DNA of 64,000 nt from Streptococcus sp. M334 (GTDB taxonomy: Bacteria > Bacillota > Bacilli > Lactobacillales > Streptococcaceae), in assembly GCF_000187745.1 (NCBI RefSeq), contig NZ_GL732487.1:211285-275284 (forward strand). Reading direction: 5' to 3'. Both the position numbers and the translations under genes were made by a program. Within the stretch, counting starts at the first letter, position 1, and the number at the start of each line of letters is the position of its first letter. The notes below the pieces were generated by a model. That model was not told the DNA's origin, did not search any database, and saw only the letters and a list, made by a program, of their open reading frames with translations. This document shows, piece by piece, positions 25,666 to 35,979 of this stretch.

Positions 25666-25929
25666 ATGACAAAACAAAAAATTAATCGAATCGTAGGTTC
25701 TATTGGTGCCTTTATTGGAATTATAGTATTTATTGCCTACATACCTCAAATTATCGCTAATTTACAGGGAAATAAAGCTCAACCATTTCAACCTTTATCA
25801 GCTGCTATATCTTGCTTAATCTGGGTTATTTATGGATGGACAAAGGAACCTAAGAAGGATTGGATACTAATCATTCCAAATTCAGCTGGTGTTATTTTAG
25901 GTGGAATCACTTTTTTGACTTCACTCTAA
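25666..25929 (+). CDS. SemiSWEET family sugar transporter
   Basis: 87 aa from ATG 25666 with SD GAAGGAGG; the longer frame is untranslated leader. Three membrane helices with the PQ-loop motif AYIPQI near residue 28, and LIWVIYGW. SemiSWEETs work as dimers for sugar passage. Confidence 0.85.
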   Translation: MTKQKINRIVGSIGAFIGIIVFIAYIPQIIANLQGNKAQPFQPLSAAISCLIWVIYGWTKEPKKDWILIIPNSAGVILGGITFLTSL

Positions 25930-25949
25930 CAAATCTAATAGTATATATA

Positions 25950-25979
25950 AAAAGCTGGGAAAAGTTTCTCAGCTTTTTT
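25950..25979 (+). terminator. Bidirectional terminator between SemiSWEET and tag
   Basis: AAAAGCTG...CAGCTTTTTT stem; serves convergent genes. Confidence 0.75.
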
Positions 25980-26018
25980 CTATATTCTATTCTCAGATAT
26001 GCGAGTTACCTGTACACA

Positions 26019-26582
26019 CTAATGACCGCTTTTCCACTCACAATCGTTCTCATGGTCATCAACCAGGCCTGCAGCCTGTAGAAAAGACAAGACGGCGACT
26101 GGGCCTGTGAACTTGAAGCCTCGTTTTTTGAGATCTTTGGCTAATTTCTCAGATAAGGGGGTTTTAGCTGGGGCTTGGCGGTAATCGGGAACATCGTTAA
26201 CGATCGTTTTCCCCTCAACAAAGGACCAAAGATAGGCATCAAAAGAGCCATAGTCTTCCTGTAGTCGTAAAAAGGCTTGGGCGTTAGTGCGTGTAGCAAA
26301 AATCTTGGCTCTATTTCGAATGATGGATGGATTATCCAGCAAGGCTTCCAATTCAGTGTCGGTCATCTCTGCGACCGCTTGAATTTGATAGCTATGAAAG
26401 GCTTCTCGGAAAGCTTGGCGTTTGTTGAGTACCGTTTCCCAAGACAGGCCTGCCTGATAGGTTTCCATACACAACAACTCAAACAATGCTTGGTCATCAT
26501 GGAGGGGCTGGCCCCACTCCTCATCATGATAGGCAATGTAGAGCGGATTGGTCATCTTGACCCACGAACAACGTTTTGTCAT
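26019..26582 (-). CDS. tag: DNA-3-methyladenine glycosylase I
   Basis: 187 aa. Conserved CSWVKMTNPLYIAY, YHDEEWG near residue 19, ETYQAGLSWETVLNKR and C-terminal zinc residues of the TagI family (final DDHENDCEWK). Removes 3-methyladenine from DNA. Nine nt behind ruvA, likely the same operon. Confidence 0.93.
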   Translation of the reverse strand: MTKRCSWVKMTNPLYIAYHDEEWGQPLHDDQALFELLCMETYQAGLSWETVLNKRQAFREAFHSYQIQAVAEMTDTELEALLDNPSIIRNRAKIFATRTNAQAFLRLQEDYGSFDAYLWSFVEGKTIVNDVPDYRQAPAKTPLSEKLAKDLKKRGFKFTGPVAVLSFLQAAGLVDDHENDCEWKSGH

Positions 26583-26591
26583 GCTCTGCTC

Positions 26592-27185
26592 CTATTTGAC
26601 CAACATTTTAAGGGCCGACTTGATATAGTTCTCAGCTGTATCTGTCGTTCCTTCAAAGAATTTTTTGATTTTCTTGAGTTCGGTCGCCTTGTAGCCCAGT
26701 GCCAACATAGCTTCCATAGCTTCTTCCAATTCTTGGTTTTCAGCGCTGGTTTGCACTGCCACCTTGGCAGGCAGGTCATCTCCTGCAACTACTACCTTGC
26801 CTTCCAAGTCCAACACCATCTGTTGGGCTGTTTTCTTGCCAATTTTAGGGAACTTGGTCAAGTAGTTGATGTTCTTGGTTTCAATTGCTTGAACCAAGCC
26901 AGCATTGTCATCGGCAGCGATAATAGCAAGAGCTGATACAGGACCAATCCCAGAGACCGAAATCAGACTAAGAAAGAGCTTTTTCTCGTCTTCTGAGCGA
27001 AATCCATAAAGCAGATGAGCATCCTCACGTACAACTTGATGCACATAAATTTGAGCCTCCTGATTAACCTGACCTGAGTAGGCATAGGGATTGGCTACAT
27101 GCAGGATATAACCGATACCGTTGACTTCAAGAACAATGTATTTAGCAGTAATTCTAGTAATGATTCCTTTTAAATATTCGTACAT
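26592..27185 (-). CDS. ruvA: RuvA, Holliday junction binding subunit
   Basis: 197 aa. N-terminal OB-fold ([20 protein letters not shown]), two helix-hairpin-helix stretches ([13 protein letters not shown] and [13 protein letters not shown]), and C-terminal domain III. With RuvB it drives branch migration. SD AAAAGGAAAA. Confidence 0.96.
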   Translation of the reverse strand: MYEYLKGIITRITAKYIVLEVNGIGYILHVANPYAYSGQVNQEAQIYVHQVVREDAHLLYGFRSEDEKKLFLSLISVSGIGPVSALAIIAADDNAGLVQAIETKNINYLTKFPKIGKKTAQQMVLDLEGKVVVAGDDLPAKVAVQTSAENQELEEAMEAMLALGYKATELKKIKKFFEGTTDTAENYIKSALKMLVK

Positions 27186-27297
27186 AGTTTTCCTTTTCTC
27201 TTATTTCGTTTATCTAGTATATCATATTTTCTTTATCCGAGGAGCGAGAATCGATTATCACAAATACAGTATATCAAAAATAATTTATGTTTATCTG

Positions 27298-27326
27298 TTG
27301 ACATATTTAAAATTAAGTACTATAAT
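27298..27326 (+). promoter_or_regulatory. Riboflavin operon promoter
   Basis: Perfect TTGACA, 17 nt, TATAAT; start expected near 27333, just before the riboswitch. Confidence 0.9.
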
Positions 27327-27344
27327 CATCTGTAATTGAATAAC

Positions 27345-27453
27345 TATCTTCAGGGCAGGGTGCAATTCCCTACCGGTGGTATAGCCCACGAGCCGAAAGG
27401 CATGATTTGGTGAAATTCCAAAGCCGACAGTATAGTCTGGATGAAAGAAGATA
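27345..27453 (+). promoter_or_regulatory. FMN riboswitch (RFN element)
   Basis: The conserved blocks CAGGGCAGGGTGCAATTCCC, TACCGGTGG, AGCCCACGAGCC and GCCGACAGT occur in the RFN order. P1 pairs TATCTT (27345-27350) with AAGATA (27448-27453). FMN binding should promote the terminator at 27477. Confidence 0.96.
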
Positions 27454-27476
27454 AAAGTATATTTGTGCTTTTTGCG

Positions 27477-27514
27477 TGCTCTGAAATGATTACTTGTCAT
27501 TTCAGAGCATTTTT
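27477..27514 (+). terminator. Riboswitch expression-platform terminator
   Basis: 13-bp perfect arms (TGCTCTGAAATGA / TCATTTCAGAGCA) followed by T5, between the aptamer and ribD. Confidence 0.92.
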
Positions 27515-27589
27515 GTTAATCGCATAAGTTTTCTTTTGTATGCCTTGAGTAGTTCCCTATTCAAGGTATATTTTTTTGGAGGTAGTGAG

Positions 27590-28690
27590 ATGAGCGACTC
27601 AAAATATATGCAATTAGCAATAAAACTGGCACAAAAAGGAGCTGGTTACGTCAATCCCAATCCTATGGTCGGCGCAGTTATTGTAAAAGATAATCACATT
27701 ATCGGACAAGGATATCATGAGTTTTTTGGTGGCCCACATGCTGAGAGAAATGCTCTTAAAAATTGTAGAGAATCCCCTGTAGGAGCGACGCTTTATGTAA
27801 CACTTGAACCCTGTTGTCACTTCGGGAAAACACCACCTTGTATAGATGCTATAATCGATAGTGGTATTACAAGAGTAGTCATTGGAAGTTTAGACTGTAA
27901 TCCTATTGTATCTGGAAAAGGAGTAAAGATACTTGAGGAAAATAATCTTCAAGTTACTGTTGGAGTTTTAGAAAATGAGTGTCTTAACTTAATAAAAAGT
28001 TTTAGAAAGTACATTACCCAGCATGTACCCTATGTTTTTATGAAATATGCAATGACAATGGATGGAAAAATAGCCACTAAAACAAATCATTCCAAATGGA
28101 TTACTGGAGAAGAGGCAAGAAAGCATGTGCATCAGTTACGACACCAGGTCAGTGCGATTATGGTAGGTGTCAATACTGTTATTCAAGACGATCCTTTGCT
28201 GACATGTAGATTGGAGGAAGGGAAAAATCCTATCCGTATCATATGCGATACACATTTACGAACTCCTCTTACCTCTAAAATCGTAAAAACAGCAAATGAT
28301 ATTAAAACTTACATTGCCACTTCCTCGGAAGACAAAAATAAAATGAAGCTATATAAAAATCATGGCTGTGAAATACTTTCCATAAAGAAAAAAGGCAATC
28401 ATATAGACTTATCAGATTTAATGCAACATCTAGGAAACATGCAGATTGATAGCCTACTTCTAGAAGGGGGCAGTCTAATGAATTGGAGTGCTTTGGAACA
28501 ACAAATTGTTGATGAGCTGAAAATATATATTGCACCAAAAATTTTTGGAGGCAGTGCCAAGTTTCCTGTCGGAGGTGAAGGTATTTCTTTGCCAAATGAC
28601 GCTATTAGATTGAAACCTTATGCTTTTTCTCAAATAGGAGATGACTATCTCATAGAAAGTGAAGTGATTTATCCATGTTCACAGGAATAA
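27590..28690 (+). CDS. ribD: RibD, bifunctional pyrimidine deaminase / reductase
   Basis: 366 aa from ATG 27590 with SD TTGGAGG; the upstream frame crosses the terminator and is not used. Deaminase zinc site GPHAERNAL and PCCHFGKTPPC (about residues 48-90), reductase domain from about 150. Performs the second and third steps of riboflavin synthesis. Overlaps ribE. Confidence 0.95.
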   Translation: MSDSKYMQLAIKLAQKGAGYVNPNPMVGAVIVKDNHIIGQGYHEFFGGPHAERNALKNCRESPVGATLYVTLEPCCHFGKTPPCIDAIIDSGITRVVIGSLDCNPIVSGKGVKILEENNLQVTVGVLENECLNLIKSFRKYITQHVPYVFMKYAMTMDGKIATKTNHSKWITGEEARKHVHQLRHQVSAIMVGVNTVIQDDPLLTCRLEEGKNPIRIICDTHLRTPLTSKIVKTANDIKTYIATSSEDKNKMKLYKNHGCEILSIKKKGNHIDLSDLMQHLGNMQIDSLLLEGGSLMNWSALEQQIVDELKIYIAPKIFGGSAKFPVGGEGISLPNDAIRLKPYAFSQIGDDYLIESEVIYPCSQE

Positions 28691-29310
28691 TTGAAGAAAT
28701 CGGAAAAGTTGAAAGAATACAGAAAGACTCTCGTAATTGTAAACTATCAATTAAAGCATCAAAAATATTAACGGATATCCATTTAGGCGATAGTATAGCA
28801 GTAAATGGTATCTGTCTTACAGTTACTCATTTCAATCATCAAGCCTTTACAGTTGATGTAATGAATGAAACATGGAGTCGAACAGCTCTTACCCTATTAA
28901 AACATGGGAGTGAGGTAAATCTAGAAAGAGCCTTATCTGTCAACGGTCGACTTGGAGGTCACGTCGTTACAGGACACATTGATGGTACAGGAAAAATCTC
29001 GTCAATAAAAAAAGATGATAATGCTGTATGGTATCAAATCAACACACAAAAAGAAATTTTAGATTTAATAGTTGAAAAAGGATCTATTACAATTGACGGC
29101 ATTAGTCTGACTGTCGCTAAAGTCTCCAAACTAAACTTTTCAGTATCTGTTATCCCTCATACCTTGGAACAAACCATTCTTAAGAGTAAACAAGTCGGGA
29201 GTACAGTAAATCTTGAAAATGATATCTTAGGTAAATATGTGCAAAAACTGATGGATAACTCTCCAAAATCAGAAATATCTAAGGAACTATTATATCAAAA
29301 TGGATTTTAG
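28675..29310 (+). CDS. ribE: RibE, riboflavin synthase alpha chain
   Basis: 211 aa with two lumazine-binding repeats, each starting MFTGIIEEIGKV-like / GHIDGTGKI, and the motif NGICLTVT / DGISLTVAK. Dismutates two lumazines to riboflavin. Overlaps ribD by 16 nt and is followed by ribBA. Confidence 0.95.
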   Translation: MFTGIIEEIGKVERIQKDSRNCKLSIKASKILTDIHLGDSIAVNGICLTVTHFNHQAFTVDVMNETWSRTALTLLKHGSEVNLERALSVNGRLGGHVVTGHIDGTGKISSIKKDDNAVWYQINTQKEILDLIVEKGSITIDGISLTVAKVSKLNFSVSVIPHTLEQTILKSKQVGSTVNLENDILGKYVQKLMDNSPKSEISKELLYQNGF

Positions 29311-29329
29311 TAGAAAGGATGATCAGTCA

Positions 29330-30535
29330 ATGGAATATCGAAAAATACAAGAAGCATTAGAAACATTGCAGAAAGGACGACTTGTTCTTGTTATAGACGA
29401 CAAGGATAGAGAAAACGAAGGAGACTTAATTTGTTCTGCACAAGCAGCTACAACTGAAAATGTTAATTTCATGGCTACTTATGCCAAAGGATTAATTTGT
29501 ATGCCTATGAGCGAAAGTTTAGCTAATCAATTAATGCTTTCACCTATGGTTGAAAACAATACAGATAATCATAAGACTGCTTTTACCGTTTCAATTGATT
29601 ATAAAGAAACGACCACAGGTATTTCTGCCGAGGAAAGAGGACTGACCGCACGTATGTGTGTAGCCGAAGATATAAGACCCTCTGATTTTCGCAGGCCAGG
29701 ACATATGTTTCCTTTAATTGCGAAAAACGGTGGTGTTCTAGAAAGAAATGGACACACTGAAGCAACTGTTGATCTATTAAAATTAGCAGGACTAAAAGAG
29801 TGTGGCCTATGTTGTGAAATAATGAATCATGATGGCAAAATGATGAGAACAGATGATTTAATTCAGTTCTCTAAGAAACACAACATCCCACTAATCACCA
29901 TCAAAGAATTACAAGAATATAGAAAAGTATATGATAAGCTGGTAGAACGAGTTTCAACTGTCAATATGCCTACTAGATACGGTAATTTTAAAGCAATTAG
30001 CTACATAGATAAACTAAATGGGGAACATCATCTTGCTCTTATTATGGGAAATATAGAGGATGGAACCAATGTATTATGTCGGGTCCACTCTGAATGTTTA
30101 ACAGGAGATGTTTTAGGCTCTTTACGGTGCGATTGTGGACAGCAATTCGATAAAGCTATGAAAATGATTGCTGAGAATGGTTCAGGTGTCTTACTTTACT
30201 TGCGACAGGAAGGACGAGGAATTGGACTTATCAATAAATTAAAAGCCTATCATTTACAAGATCAAGGAATGGATACGCTTGATGCCAATCTTGCGTTAGG
30301 CTTTGAAGGTGATTTAAGAGAATATTATATTGGAGCACAAATGCTTAAAGACCTGGGACTACAGTCACTACATTTACTGACAAATAATCCTGACAAGGTT
30401 GAACAGTTAGAAAAATATGGAATTACCATTTCCAGTAGAATACCAATCGAAATAGAAGCCAATCCTTACGACAGTTTTTATTTAGAAACAAAGAAAAATC
30501 GAATGGGTCACATTTTAAATATGGAGGAAAAATAA
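29330..30535 (+). CDS. ribBA: RibBA, DHBP synthase / GTP cyclohydrolase II
   Basis: 401 aa from ATG 29330. RibB half has DDKDRENEGDL and TGISAEERG; RibA half has HSECLTGDVLGSLRCDCG (zinc Cys) and RQEGRGIGL. Supplies both precursors of the pathway. The frame opens earlier at 29300; AGAAAGGATG lies before the chosen start. Confidence 0.95.
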   Translation: MEYRKIQEALETLQKGRLVLVIDDKDRENEGDLICSAQAATTENVNFMATYAKGLICMPMSESLANQLMLSPMVENNTDNHKTAFTVSIDYKETTTGISAEERGLTARMCVAEDIRPSDFRRPGHMFPLIAKNGGVLERNGHTEATVDLLKLAGLKECGLCCEIMNHDGKMMRTDDLIQFSKKHNIPLITIKELQEYRKVYDKLVERVSTVNMPTRYGNFKAISYIDKLNGEHHLALIMGNIEDGTNVLCRVHSECLTGDVLGSLRCDCGQQFDKAMKMIAENGSGVLLYLRQEGRGIGLINKLKAYHLQDQGMDTLDANLALGFEGDLREYYIGAQMLKDLGLQSLHLLTNNPDKVEQLEKYGITISSRIPIEIEANPYDSFYLETKKNRMGHILNMEEK

Positions 30536-31003
30536 ATGAACACTTATGAAGGTAATTTAGTAGCGAACGATATTAAAATCGGTATTGTTGTAGCGAGATT
30601 TAATGAATTTATAACGTCAAAATTATTATCTGGAGCACTGGATAATCTCAAAAGAGAGAATGTAAACGAGAAAGATATCGAGGTAGCCTGGGTTCCAGGA
30701 GCTTTTGAAATACCACTGATTGCATCAAAAATGGCAAAAAGTAAAAAATATGATGCAATTATCTGCTTGGGAGCTGTCATTAGAGGTAGTACAAGTCATT
30801 ATGATTATGTATGTAGCGAGGTATCTAAGGGAATCGCCCAAATCAGTTTAAATAGCGAAATCCCAGTTATGTTTGGTGTGCTAACGACAGATACAATTGA
30901 ACAAGCCATAGAGCGAGCTGGCACTAAAGCAGGAAATAAGGGTTCTGAGTGTGCACAAGGAGCTATTGAAATGGTCAACCTAATTCGCACATTGGACGCA
31001 TAG
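30536..31003 (+). CDS. ribH: RibH, lumazine synthase
   Basis: 155 aa. [39 protein letters not shown] and the C-terminal [12 protein letters not shown] are family hallmarks. ATG follows the ribBA stop directly, with SD GGAGG in ribBA. Last gene of the operon. Confidence 0.96.
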   Translation: MNTYEGNLVANDIKIGIVVARFNEFITSKLLSGALDNLKRENVNEKDIEVAWVPGAFEIPLIASKMAKSKKYDAIICLGAVIRGSTSHYDYVCSEVSKGIAQISLNSEIPVMFGVLTTDTIEQAIERAGTKAGNKGSECAQGAIEMVNLIRTLDA

Positions 31004-31055
31004 AACAGACTCTACTTTTAAACGAATAAGGAAACTAAGCAAAATCGCAATTTAA

Positions 31056-31165
31056 TACTCTATGAAAGTCATAGGGCAAACTAGGAAGGTAACAGCAAGT
31101 ATTCAAAACACAGCTTTAAGATTACTGATAAAACTGACGTAGTTTAAAGAGATTTTTGACGATTA
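31056..31165 (-). mobile_element. Decayed RUP-like repeat
   Basis: Recognisable but eroded RUP in reverse orientation: TACTC near 31056, GGGCAAACTAGGAAG, TTCAAAACAC, GATAAAACTGACG, then AAAGAGATTTTT. Many point changes; the right end is degenerate. Confidence 0.55.
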
Positions 31166-31192
31166 TTCGGAAAAAGTAAATATTTCTATAAT

Positions 31193-31243
31193 AAAACGCA
31201 TAGAATCAAGGTTTTTTGTGAACACCTGATTTTATGCGTTTTT
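31193..31243. terminator. Bidirectional terminator between ribH and mutL
   Basis: Long imperfect stem starting AACGCATA and ending TATGCGTT with A/T runs on both sides. Confidence 0.75.
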
Positions 31244-31279
31244 CTGATTTTGAAAATTTTTCCCAGACTTTTTGTGCTT

Positions 31280-33229
31280 TTAATATTTCCCCAATTCACG
31301 AAGACTAGTGTGATTTTCCTGAATACGTCGGAACATCTTTTCCATATCCGACTTGGTAAAATGCACTAAAACAGGACGTCCGTGGGGACAGTTGTAGGGA
31401 TTATCACATTGAGAGAGCTGATAGAGGAGCTGTCTGGCCGAATGATCGTCAATACGATGGTTGGCCTTGATAGACCGTTTGCAGGACATCATAATAGCCA
31501 GCTCTGCTCGGTATTTCTTGATAGAAACTTCCTTGGTCAAAAGGAGCATGTCGCACATCTCATAGATGCCTGACTCAATCTCCTCCTCTGCCATCCAAAT
31601 AGGATGCTCACGTAAGATGAATTGATTTTCTCCGTACTCTGCTAGAAAGACGCCCACTTCCTCTAAAAGTGCCATTCTTTCCTTGAGACGAAGGGCATCA
31701 TCCGCTGGAAATTCAAAGATATAGGGCACTAGGAGTTGCTGCTGGCTCTGGTCAACATTGCCAATGCTTTCACGATACTCCTCGTACTTGACCCGTTCCT
31801 GAGCCGCATGTTGGTCTATGATGTAGAGCCCATCTCGCCCTTGGGCAAAGAGATAGGTTCCATGCATTTGTCCGAAAAATTCCAACTCTGGGAAGCTGGA
31901 TGATTCTTCTCGCTCCAGCTTGTCATAGGCCTTATCCAAACTGGCTAAATCTAGCTCTGGATGGTCTAGTTGGTCATAATTAACAGGCTTTCTCTCTGCA
32001 AAATGCAGTTTTGCTGGCTTGGTTAGCTGATCCAAGGTTTCCTTGGCAAATAAAGTCAAATCCTGTCCTTCATCAGTCAATTCTACCTGATAATCAGCCA
32101 CCTCAGCTTGACTAGGTCTTGTCGGCTCAGTATTCTCATAGTAGAGCGTATTTTCTTTGAGCGGGAGAATGGTCTGCTCCACCTTTTGACGATTACGCAC
32201 AGTCGATTTGGCAAGATTTTCCAAAGCATCTGGGATCAAGGTTTGTTCCTTGAGACTATTAGAAATAGCTTCTGAGACCAGCGTCATCAGTTCTTTTTCC
32301 TTAGAAATCCGCACCTCTTGCTTGCTTGGATGCACATTGACATCCGCTAGATAAGGGTCGATATGAATGTGAATGACAGCCAGTGGAAAACGTCCCACCA
32401 TGAGCTTACTTCCATAGCCGTCTAGAATTGCACGGTTAAGCAAAAAGTTCTTGATATAACGGCCATTGATGAAGAGACTGATATAGTTACGGTTGGCTCG
32501 AGTTAACTCAGGCAAGGACACAAAGCCAGAAATTTCGAAATCAAGGTCAGAATTCTCAATTTCAATCATCTTCTTTGCACTCGCCAAACCGTAAATCCCT
32601 GCGATTGCTTGGCGCAGTTGACCAGTCCCAGCTGTCCGCGTCATTTCCTTACCATCACTAATCAAGCTAAAAGAAATCTCATGATGGGCCAAGCCCAGAC
32701 GGTTGACAATATCAATGATATGAGACAACTCTGCTTGCTGGCTCTTCATATACTTGAGGCGGGCAGGCGTATTGAAAAAGAGATCCTCCACACAAACCTT
32801 GGTTCCCACAGGACTAGTCGCTGGGATGACTTCTTCAACTTCTCCCCCACGCGCGACTAACTTGGTTCCGTGACTTGCGCCCTCAACTGCTGTCAAAAGA
32901 GTTAAAACGCTGACGGATGCGATAGAAGGCAGAGCTTCACCACGAAAACCAAGCGTGCGAATTCGAAAGAGGTCTGCTTGATTTTTTATCTTACTGGTCG
33001 CATGACGACGCAGAGCCAATCCCACCTCATCGTGGGCAATTCCATGACCATTATCTGTGATTTGAATTTTCTTGAGACCTGCTTCCTCAATCTCAATGAT
33101 AATCTGACTAGAACCCGCGTCAATGGCGTTTTCTACCAGCTCCTTAACAACGCTAGCTGGACGCTCGATAACCTCTCCAGCGGCAATCTGGTTTGCCAGC
33201 ACCTCTGGTAATTCAATAATATGAGACAT
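31280..33229 (-). CDS. mutL: MutL/HexB mismatch repair protein
   Basis: 649 aa. GHKL ATPase motifs [16 protein letters not shown] and [10 protein letters not shown] in the first 110 residues, and a dimerisation domain that retains [12 protein letters not shown], the metal-binding endonuclease motif of Gram-positive MutL. Known as HexB in pneumococcus. Extended -10 promoter at 33277. Confidence 0.96.
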   Translation of the reverse strand: MSHIIELPEVLANQIAAGEVIERPASVVKELVENAIDAGSSQIIIEIEEAGLKKIQITDNGHGIAHDEVGLALRRHATSKIKNQADLFRIRTLGFRGEALPSIASVSVLTLLTAVEGASHGTKLVARGGEVEEVIPATSPVGTKVCVEDLFFNTPARLKYMKSQQAELSHIIDIVNRLGLAHHEISFSLISDGKEMTRTAGTGQLRQAIAGIYGLASAKKMIEIENSDLDFEISGFVSLPELTRANRNYISLFINGRYIKNFLLNRAILDGYGSKLMVGRFPLAVIHIHIDPYLADVNVHPSKQEVRISKEKELMTLVSEAISNSLKEQTLIPDALENLAKSTVRNRQKVEQTILPLKENTLYYENTEPTRPSQAEVADYQVELTDEGQDLTLFAKETLDQLTKPAKLHFAERKPVNYDQLDHPELDLASLDKAYDKLEREESSSFPELEFFGQMHGTYLFAQGRDGLYIIDQHAAQERVKYEEYRESIGNVDQSQQQLLVPYIFEFPADDALRLKERMALLEEVGVFLAEYGENQFILREHPIWMAEEEIESGIYEMCDMLLLTKEVSIKKYRAELAIMMSCKRSIKANHRIDDHSARQLLYQLSQCDNPYNCPHGRPVLVHFTKSDMEKMFRRIQENHTSLRELGKY

Positions 33230-33276
33230 CTTTCAGCCCCTTTCCGTATCTATTTTCCTAGAAATTGATTAGTGCT

Positions 33277-33282
33277 ATTATA
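33277..33282 (-). promoter_or_regulatory. mutL extended -10 promoter
   Basis: Minus-strand TGGTATAAT about 50 nt before the ATG, no clear -35. Confidence 0.55.
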
Positions 33283-33435
33283 CCATATTTCAGATGGGAC
33301 AGAGAAACAAGCACCACATAGAAGCCAAATCCCTCCACATAGACAAAGTCCCTTGCCAGGTGTCGTAAAATAGTGTTTAATAAAGGTATACAAGAAGTGA
33401 TCACAATTTTGTATGAAAAACAAGGAGAGAAATTT

Positions 33436-33876
33436 ATGAAAGTAGAACTACAGATTAGTGAAACTTACGAAGAGGAAAAGCTGATTGTTCAAGCACCTCA
33501 GCCGACAGATAAAATCCAGAAAGTCATCGAGTTCGCAGAAAATCTGGATCTAACAGAAAAAATCAAAGGGAAAATCGATAATCAGGTCTATCTAGTTAAG
33601 GTTGGCAAGATTCAACGCTTCTATATCGAGAATCGGAAGGTTCTAGCAGAAACCGCGAGTCAGACCTACAGCATTGATTTGCGACTCTATCAGGTCCTTG
33701 AAATTCTGCCAACCAATTTTATCCAAATTTCCCAATCAGAAATCATCAATATCGATTCCATCTCTCATCTCAAGCTCACCCCCAACGGCCTAGTAGAAAT
33801 TTTCTTGAAAAACGAAAGCTTCACCTACTCTTCACGCCGTTATCTAAAAACCATCAAGGAGAAATTAGAACTATGA
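33436..33876 (+). CDS. LytTR-domain DNA-binding regulator
   Basis: 146 aa from ATG 33436 (MKVELQISETYEEEK) with SD AAGGAGAG. LytTR domain from about residue 45 (YLVKVGKIQRFYIENRKV ... FIQISQSEIINIDSISHL). Stand-alone LytTR paired with a DUF3021 membrane protein is a common streptococcal regulator/inhibitor unit. Overlaps the next gene by 4 nt. Promoter TTGCCA-17-TTTAAT around 33353-33381. Confidence 0.88.
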   Translation: MKVELQISETYEEEKLIVQAPQPTDKIQKVIEFAENLDLTEKIKGKIDNQVYLVKVGKIQRFYIENRKVLAETASQTYSIDLRLYQVLEILPTNFIQISQSEIINIDSISHLKLTPNGLVEIFLKNESFTYSSRRYLKTIKEKLEL

Positions 33877-34331
33877 AAAAACAAATCTTCCACGACGCAG
33901 CTACTGGTGTCCTCATCGGTCTCATCCTCTCTATCATCTTTTCACTCATTTATGCACCAAGTACCTACGCCCCGTTAAGTCCCGACTCTCTCATCGGACA
34001 AGTGATGACTCAACATCAAGTTCACGGTGCCTTGGTCTTGCTCTACTGCACACTGATCTGGGCAGCCATCGGTATTCTCTTCAACTTTGGCAAGCGATTA
34101 TTCAGTCGTGACTGGAGCTTGCTCCGTGCAACTCTGACCCATTTCTTCCTTATGCTAGTAGGATTTATCCCATTAGCAACCCTAGCAGGTTGGTTCCCCT
34201 TCCACTGGATTTTCTATCTCCAACTCATTATCGAGTTTGCGATTGTCTACCTCATCATTTGGACTATTTCCTATAAAAGAGCATCAAAAAAAGTAGACCA
34301 TATCAATCAACTCTTGGAGCATAGACAATAG
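33873..34331 (+). CDS. DUF3021 family membrane protein
   Basis: 152 aa with four membrane segments. ATG overlaps the LytTR gene stop (ATGA). It probably holds the LytTR regulator inactive at the membrane, by analogy with other LytTR/membrane-inhibitor pairs. Confidence 0.82.
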   Translation: MKKQIFHDAATGVLIGLILSIIFSLIYAPSTYAPLSPDSLIGQVMTQHQVHGALVLLYCTLIWAAIGILFNFGKRLFSRDWSLLRATLTHFFLMLVGFIPLATLAGWFPFHWIFYLQLIIEFAIVYLIIWTISYKRASKKVDHINQLLEHRQ

Positions 34332-34351
34332 GAACCTCATAATAAGCAAAT

Positions 34352-34376
34352 CCGAGAAAGAAACTTCTCGGTTTTT
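34352..34376 (+). terminator. Terminator after DUF3021 gene
   Basis: CCGAGAA-loop-TTCTCGG then T5. Confidence 0.85.
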
Positions 34377-34536
34377 CTTTCCCCTACTGTACCTTGCTAT
34401 CATAGTAGTTATTTTCAGATTTTCTTTGTAAATTTTCTATCTTTTTTCAAAATAATCTTGCATTTTCTCAAAGTTTTTTGTAGAATATAGATTATATATC
34501 CAGATTATTCTGAAAATTCAAAAAGGAGTATCTATC

Positions 34537-35799
34537 ATGTCACAAGCTATTTCGTTAAATCAATCCACCTGGGCAAGTAAACTAAAAGCAATGGGACCGG
34601 GAATCCTAATGGCTTCTGCCGCTGTTGGAGGTTCCCATATTGTATCCTCAACTCAAGCTGGCGGTTCTTACGGTTGGTCTCTACTTCTCTTGGTCATCTT
34701 AGCCAATGTCTTTAAATATCCATTTTTCCGTTTTGGTGCTGAATACACAGCTGATACTGGAAAGACTTTGGTTGAAGGTTATGCCGAAAAAGGAAAACTC
34801 TATCTCTGGATTTTCTTTATTATCAATGTCTTTTCGGCTATGGTCAACACAGCTGGTGTTGCTATTCTGTGCTCAGCTATCATCGCCAGTGCCTTCCCAA
34901 TGATTGGACTTAGCATCACTCAGTGGTCCCTCATTCTCGTTGCAATCATTTGGGCTATGTTACTCTTTGGAGGCTACAAACTCTTAGACGGCATGGCAAA
35001 ATGGATAATGTCTGCTTTGACCATTGCAACTGTTCTTGCAGTTATCATCGCAGCGGTCAAACATCCAGAATACAGTTCTAATTTTGTCGAGAAAACACCT
35101 TGGCAAATGGCAGCTCTTCCCTTCATCGTTTCCCTCTTAGGGTGGATGCCAGCTCCTATTGAAATTTCAGCTATCAACTCACTTTGGTCTGCTGAAAAGA
35201 AAAAGACCGTCAACTTTAACACCGAGGACGCTCTATTTGACTTTAACGTTGGTTACATTGGAACAGCTATCCTAGCTGTGTTCTTTGTAGCACTGGGAGC
35301 ATTGATTCAATATCCTACAGGGCAAGCAGTTGAAGCTGCTTCAGCCAAATACATCTCTCAATTCGTGGGCATGTATGCCTCTGTTCTTGGCGAATGGTCC
35401 CGTTACTTGATTACCTTTATTGCCTTCCTGTGTATCTTTGGAACAGTTATCACTGTTATTGATGGCTATTCTCGTGTCAATCAGGAATCTCTCCGACTGC
35501 TAATCAGTCAAAAAGAAGACAGTAGTAAATCTTTGAACATCTGGATGACCATCACTGCTATCATCGGTATCGTCATTATCAAGTTCTTCGCTGGTCAGGT
35601 TTCAACCATGCTCCGCTTTGCTATGATTGGTTCTTTCCTGACAACACCATTCTTCGCTCTTTTAAACTACGCCTTGGTAACGCGTGGAAACAAAAATCTT
35701 CCTTCTTGGCTCAAACATCTTGCCATTGCAGGATTGATTTTCCTCTTTGGTTTCGCCATCTTCTTTATCTACGCACTCGCAATCGGAAAAGCAGGATAA
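34537..35799 (+). CDS. Nramp-related transporter lacking the DPGN motif
   Basis: 420 aa with about eleven membrane helices. TM1 reads GPGILMASAAVGGSHIVSS where manganese Nramps have DPGN, while the TM6 Met-Pro (GWMPAPIE) is kept. So the fold is Nramp/LeuT-like but the canonical Mn/Fe site is changed. Substrate unknown. SD AAAGGAG. Confidence 0.82.
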   Translation: MSQAISLNQSTWASKLKAMGPGILMASAAVGGSHIVSSTQAGGSYGWSLLLLVILANVFKYPFFRFGAEYTADTGKTLVEGYAEKGKLYLWIFFIINVFSAMVNTAGVAILCSAIIASAFPMIGLSITQWSLILVAIIWAMLLFGGYKLLDGMAKWIMSALTIATVLAVIIAAVKHPEYSSNFVEKTPWQMAALPFIVSLLGWMPAPIEISAINSLWSAEKKKTVNFNTEDALFDFNVGYIGTAILAVFFVALGALIQYPTGQAVEAASAKYISQFVGMYASVLGEWSRYLITFIAFLCIFGTVITVIDGYSRVNQESLRLLISQKEDSSKSLNIWMTITAIIGIVIIKFFAGQVSTMLRFAMIGSFLTTPFFALLNYALVTRGNKNLPSWLKHLAIAGLIFLFGFAIFFIYALAIGKAG

Positions 35800-35866
35800 T
35801 CGACAAAGTGCGAGATAAAGATAAGGTTTCATTTCAAGAGAAAATTCAGCAAATATTTCTATGATA

Positions 35867-35912
35867 AAAAGCATAAGAACAAGGTTTTAAAGACTTGAAC
35901 TTATGCTTTTTT
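35867..35912. terminator. Bidirectional terminator between the Nramp-like gene and nrdI
   Basis: AAAAGCATAAG / CTTATGCTTTT, 11-bp perfect arms with flanking A/T runs. Confidence 0.85.
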
Positions 35913-35979
35913 ACGTTCTCAAAGACTGTTTATACTCCAAAAAACAGTTGAAAAATCCCAAACGCCTCTTATAACTACC

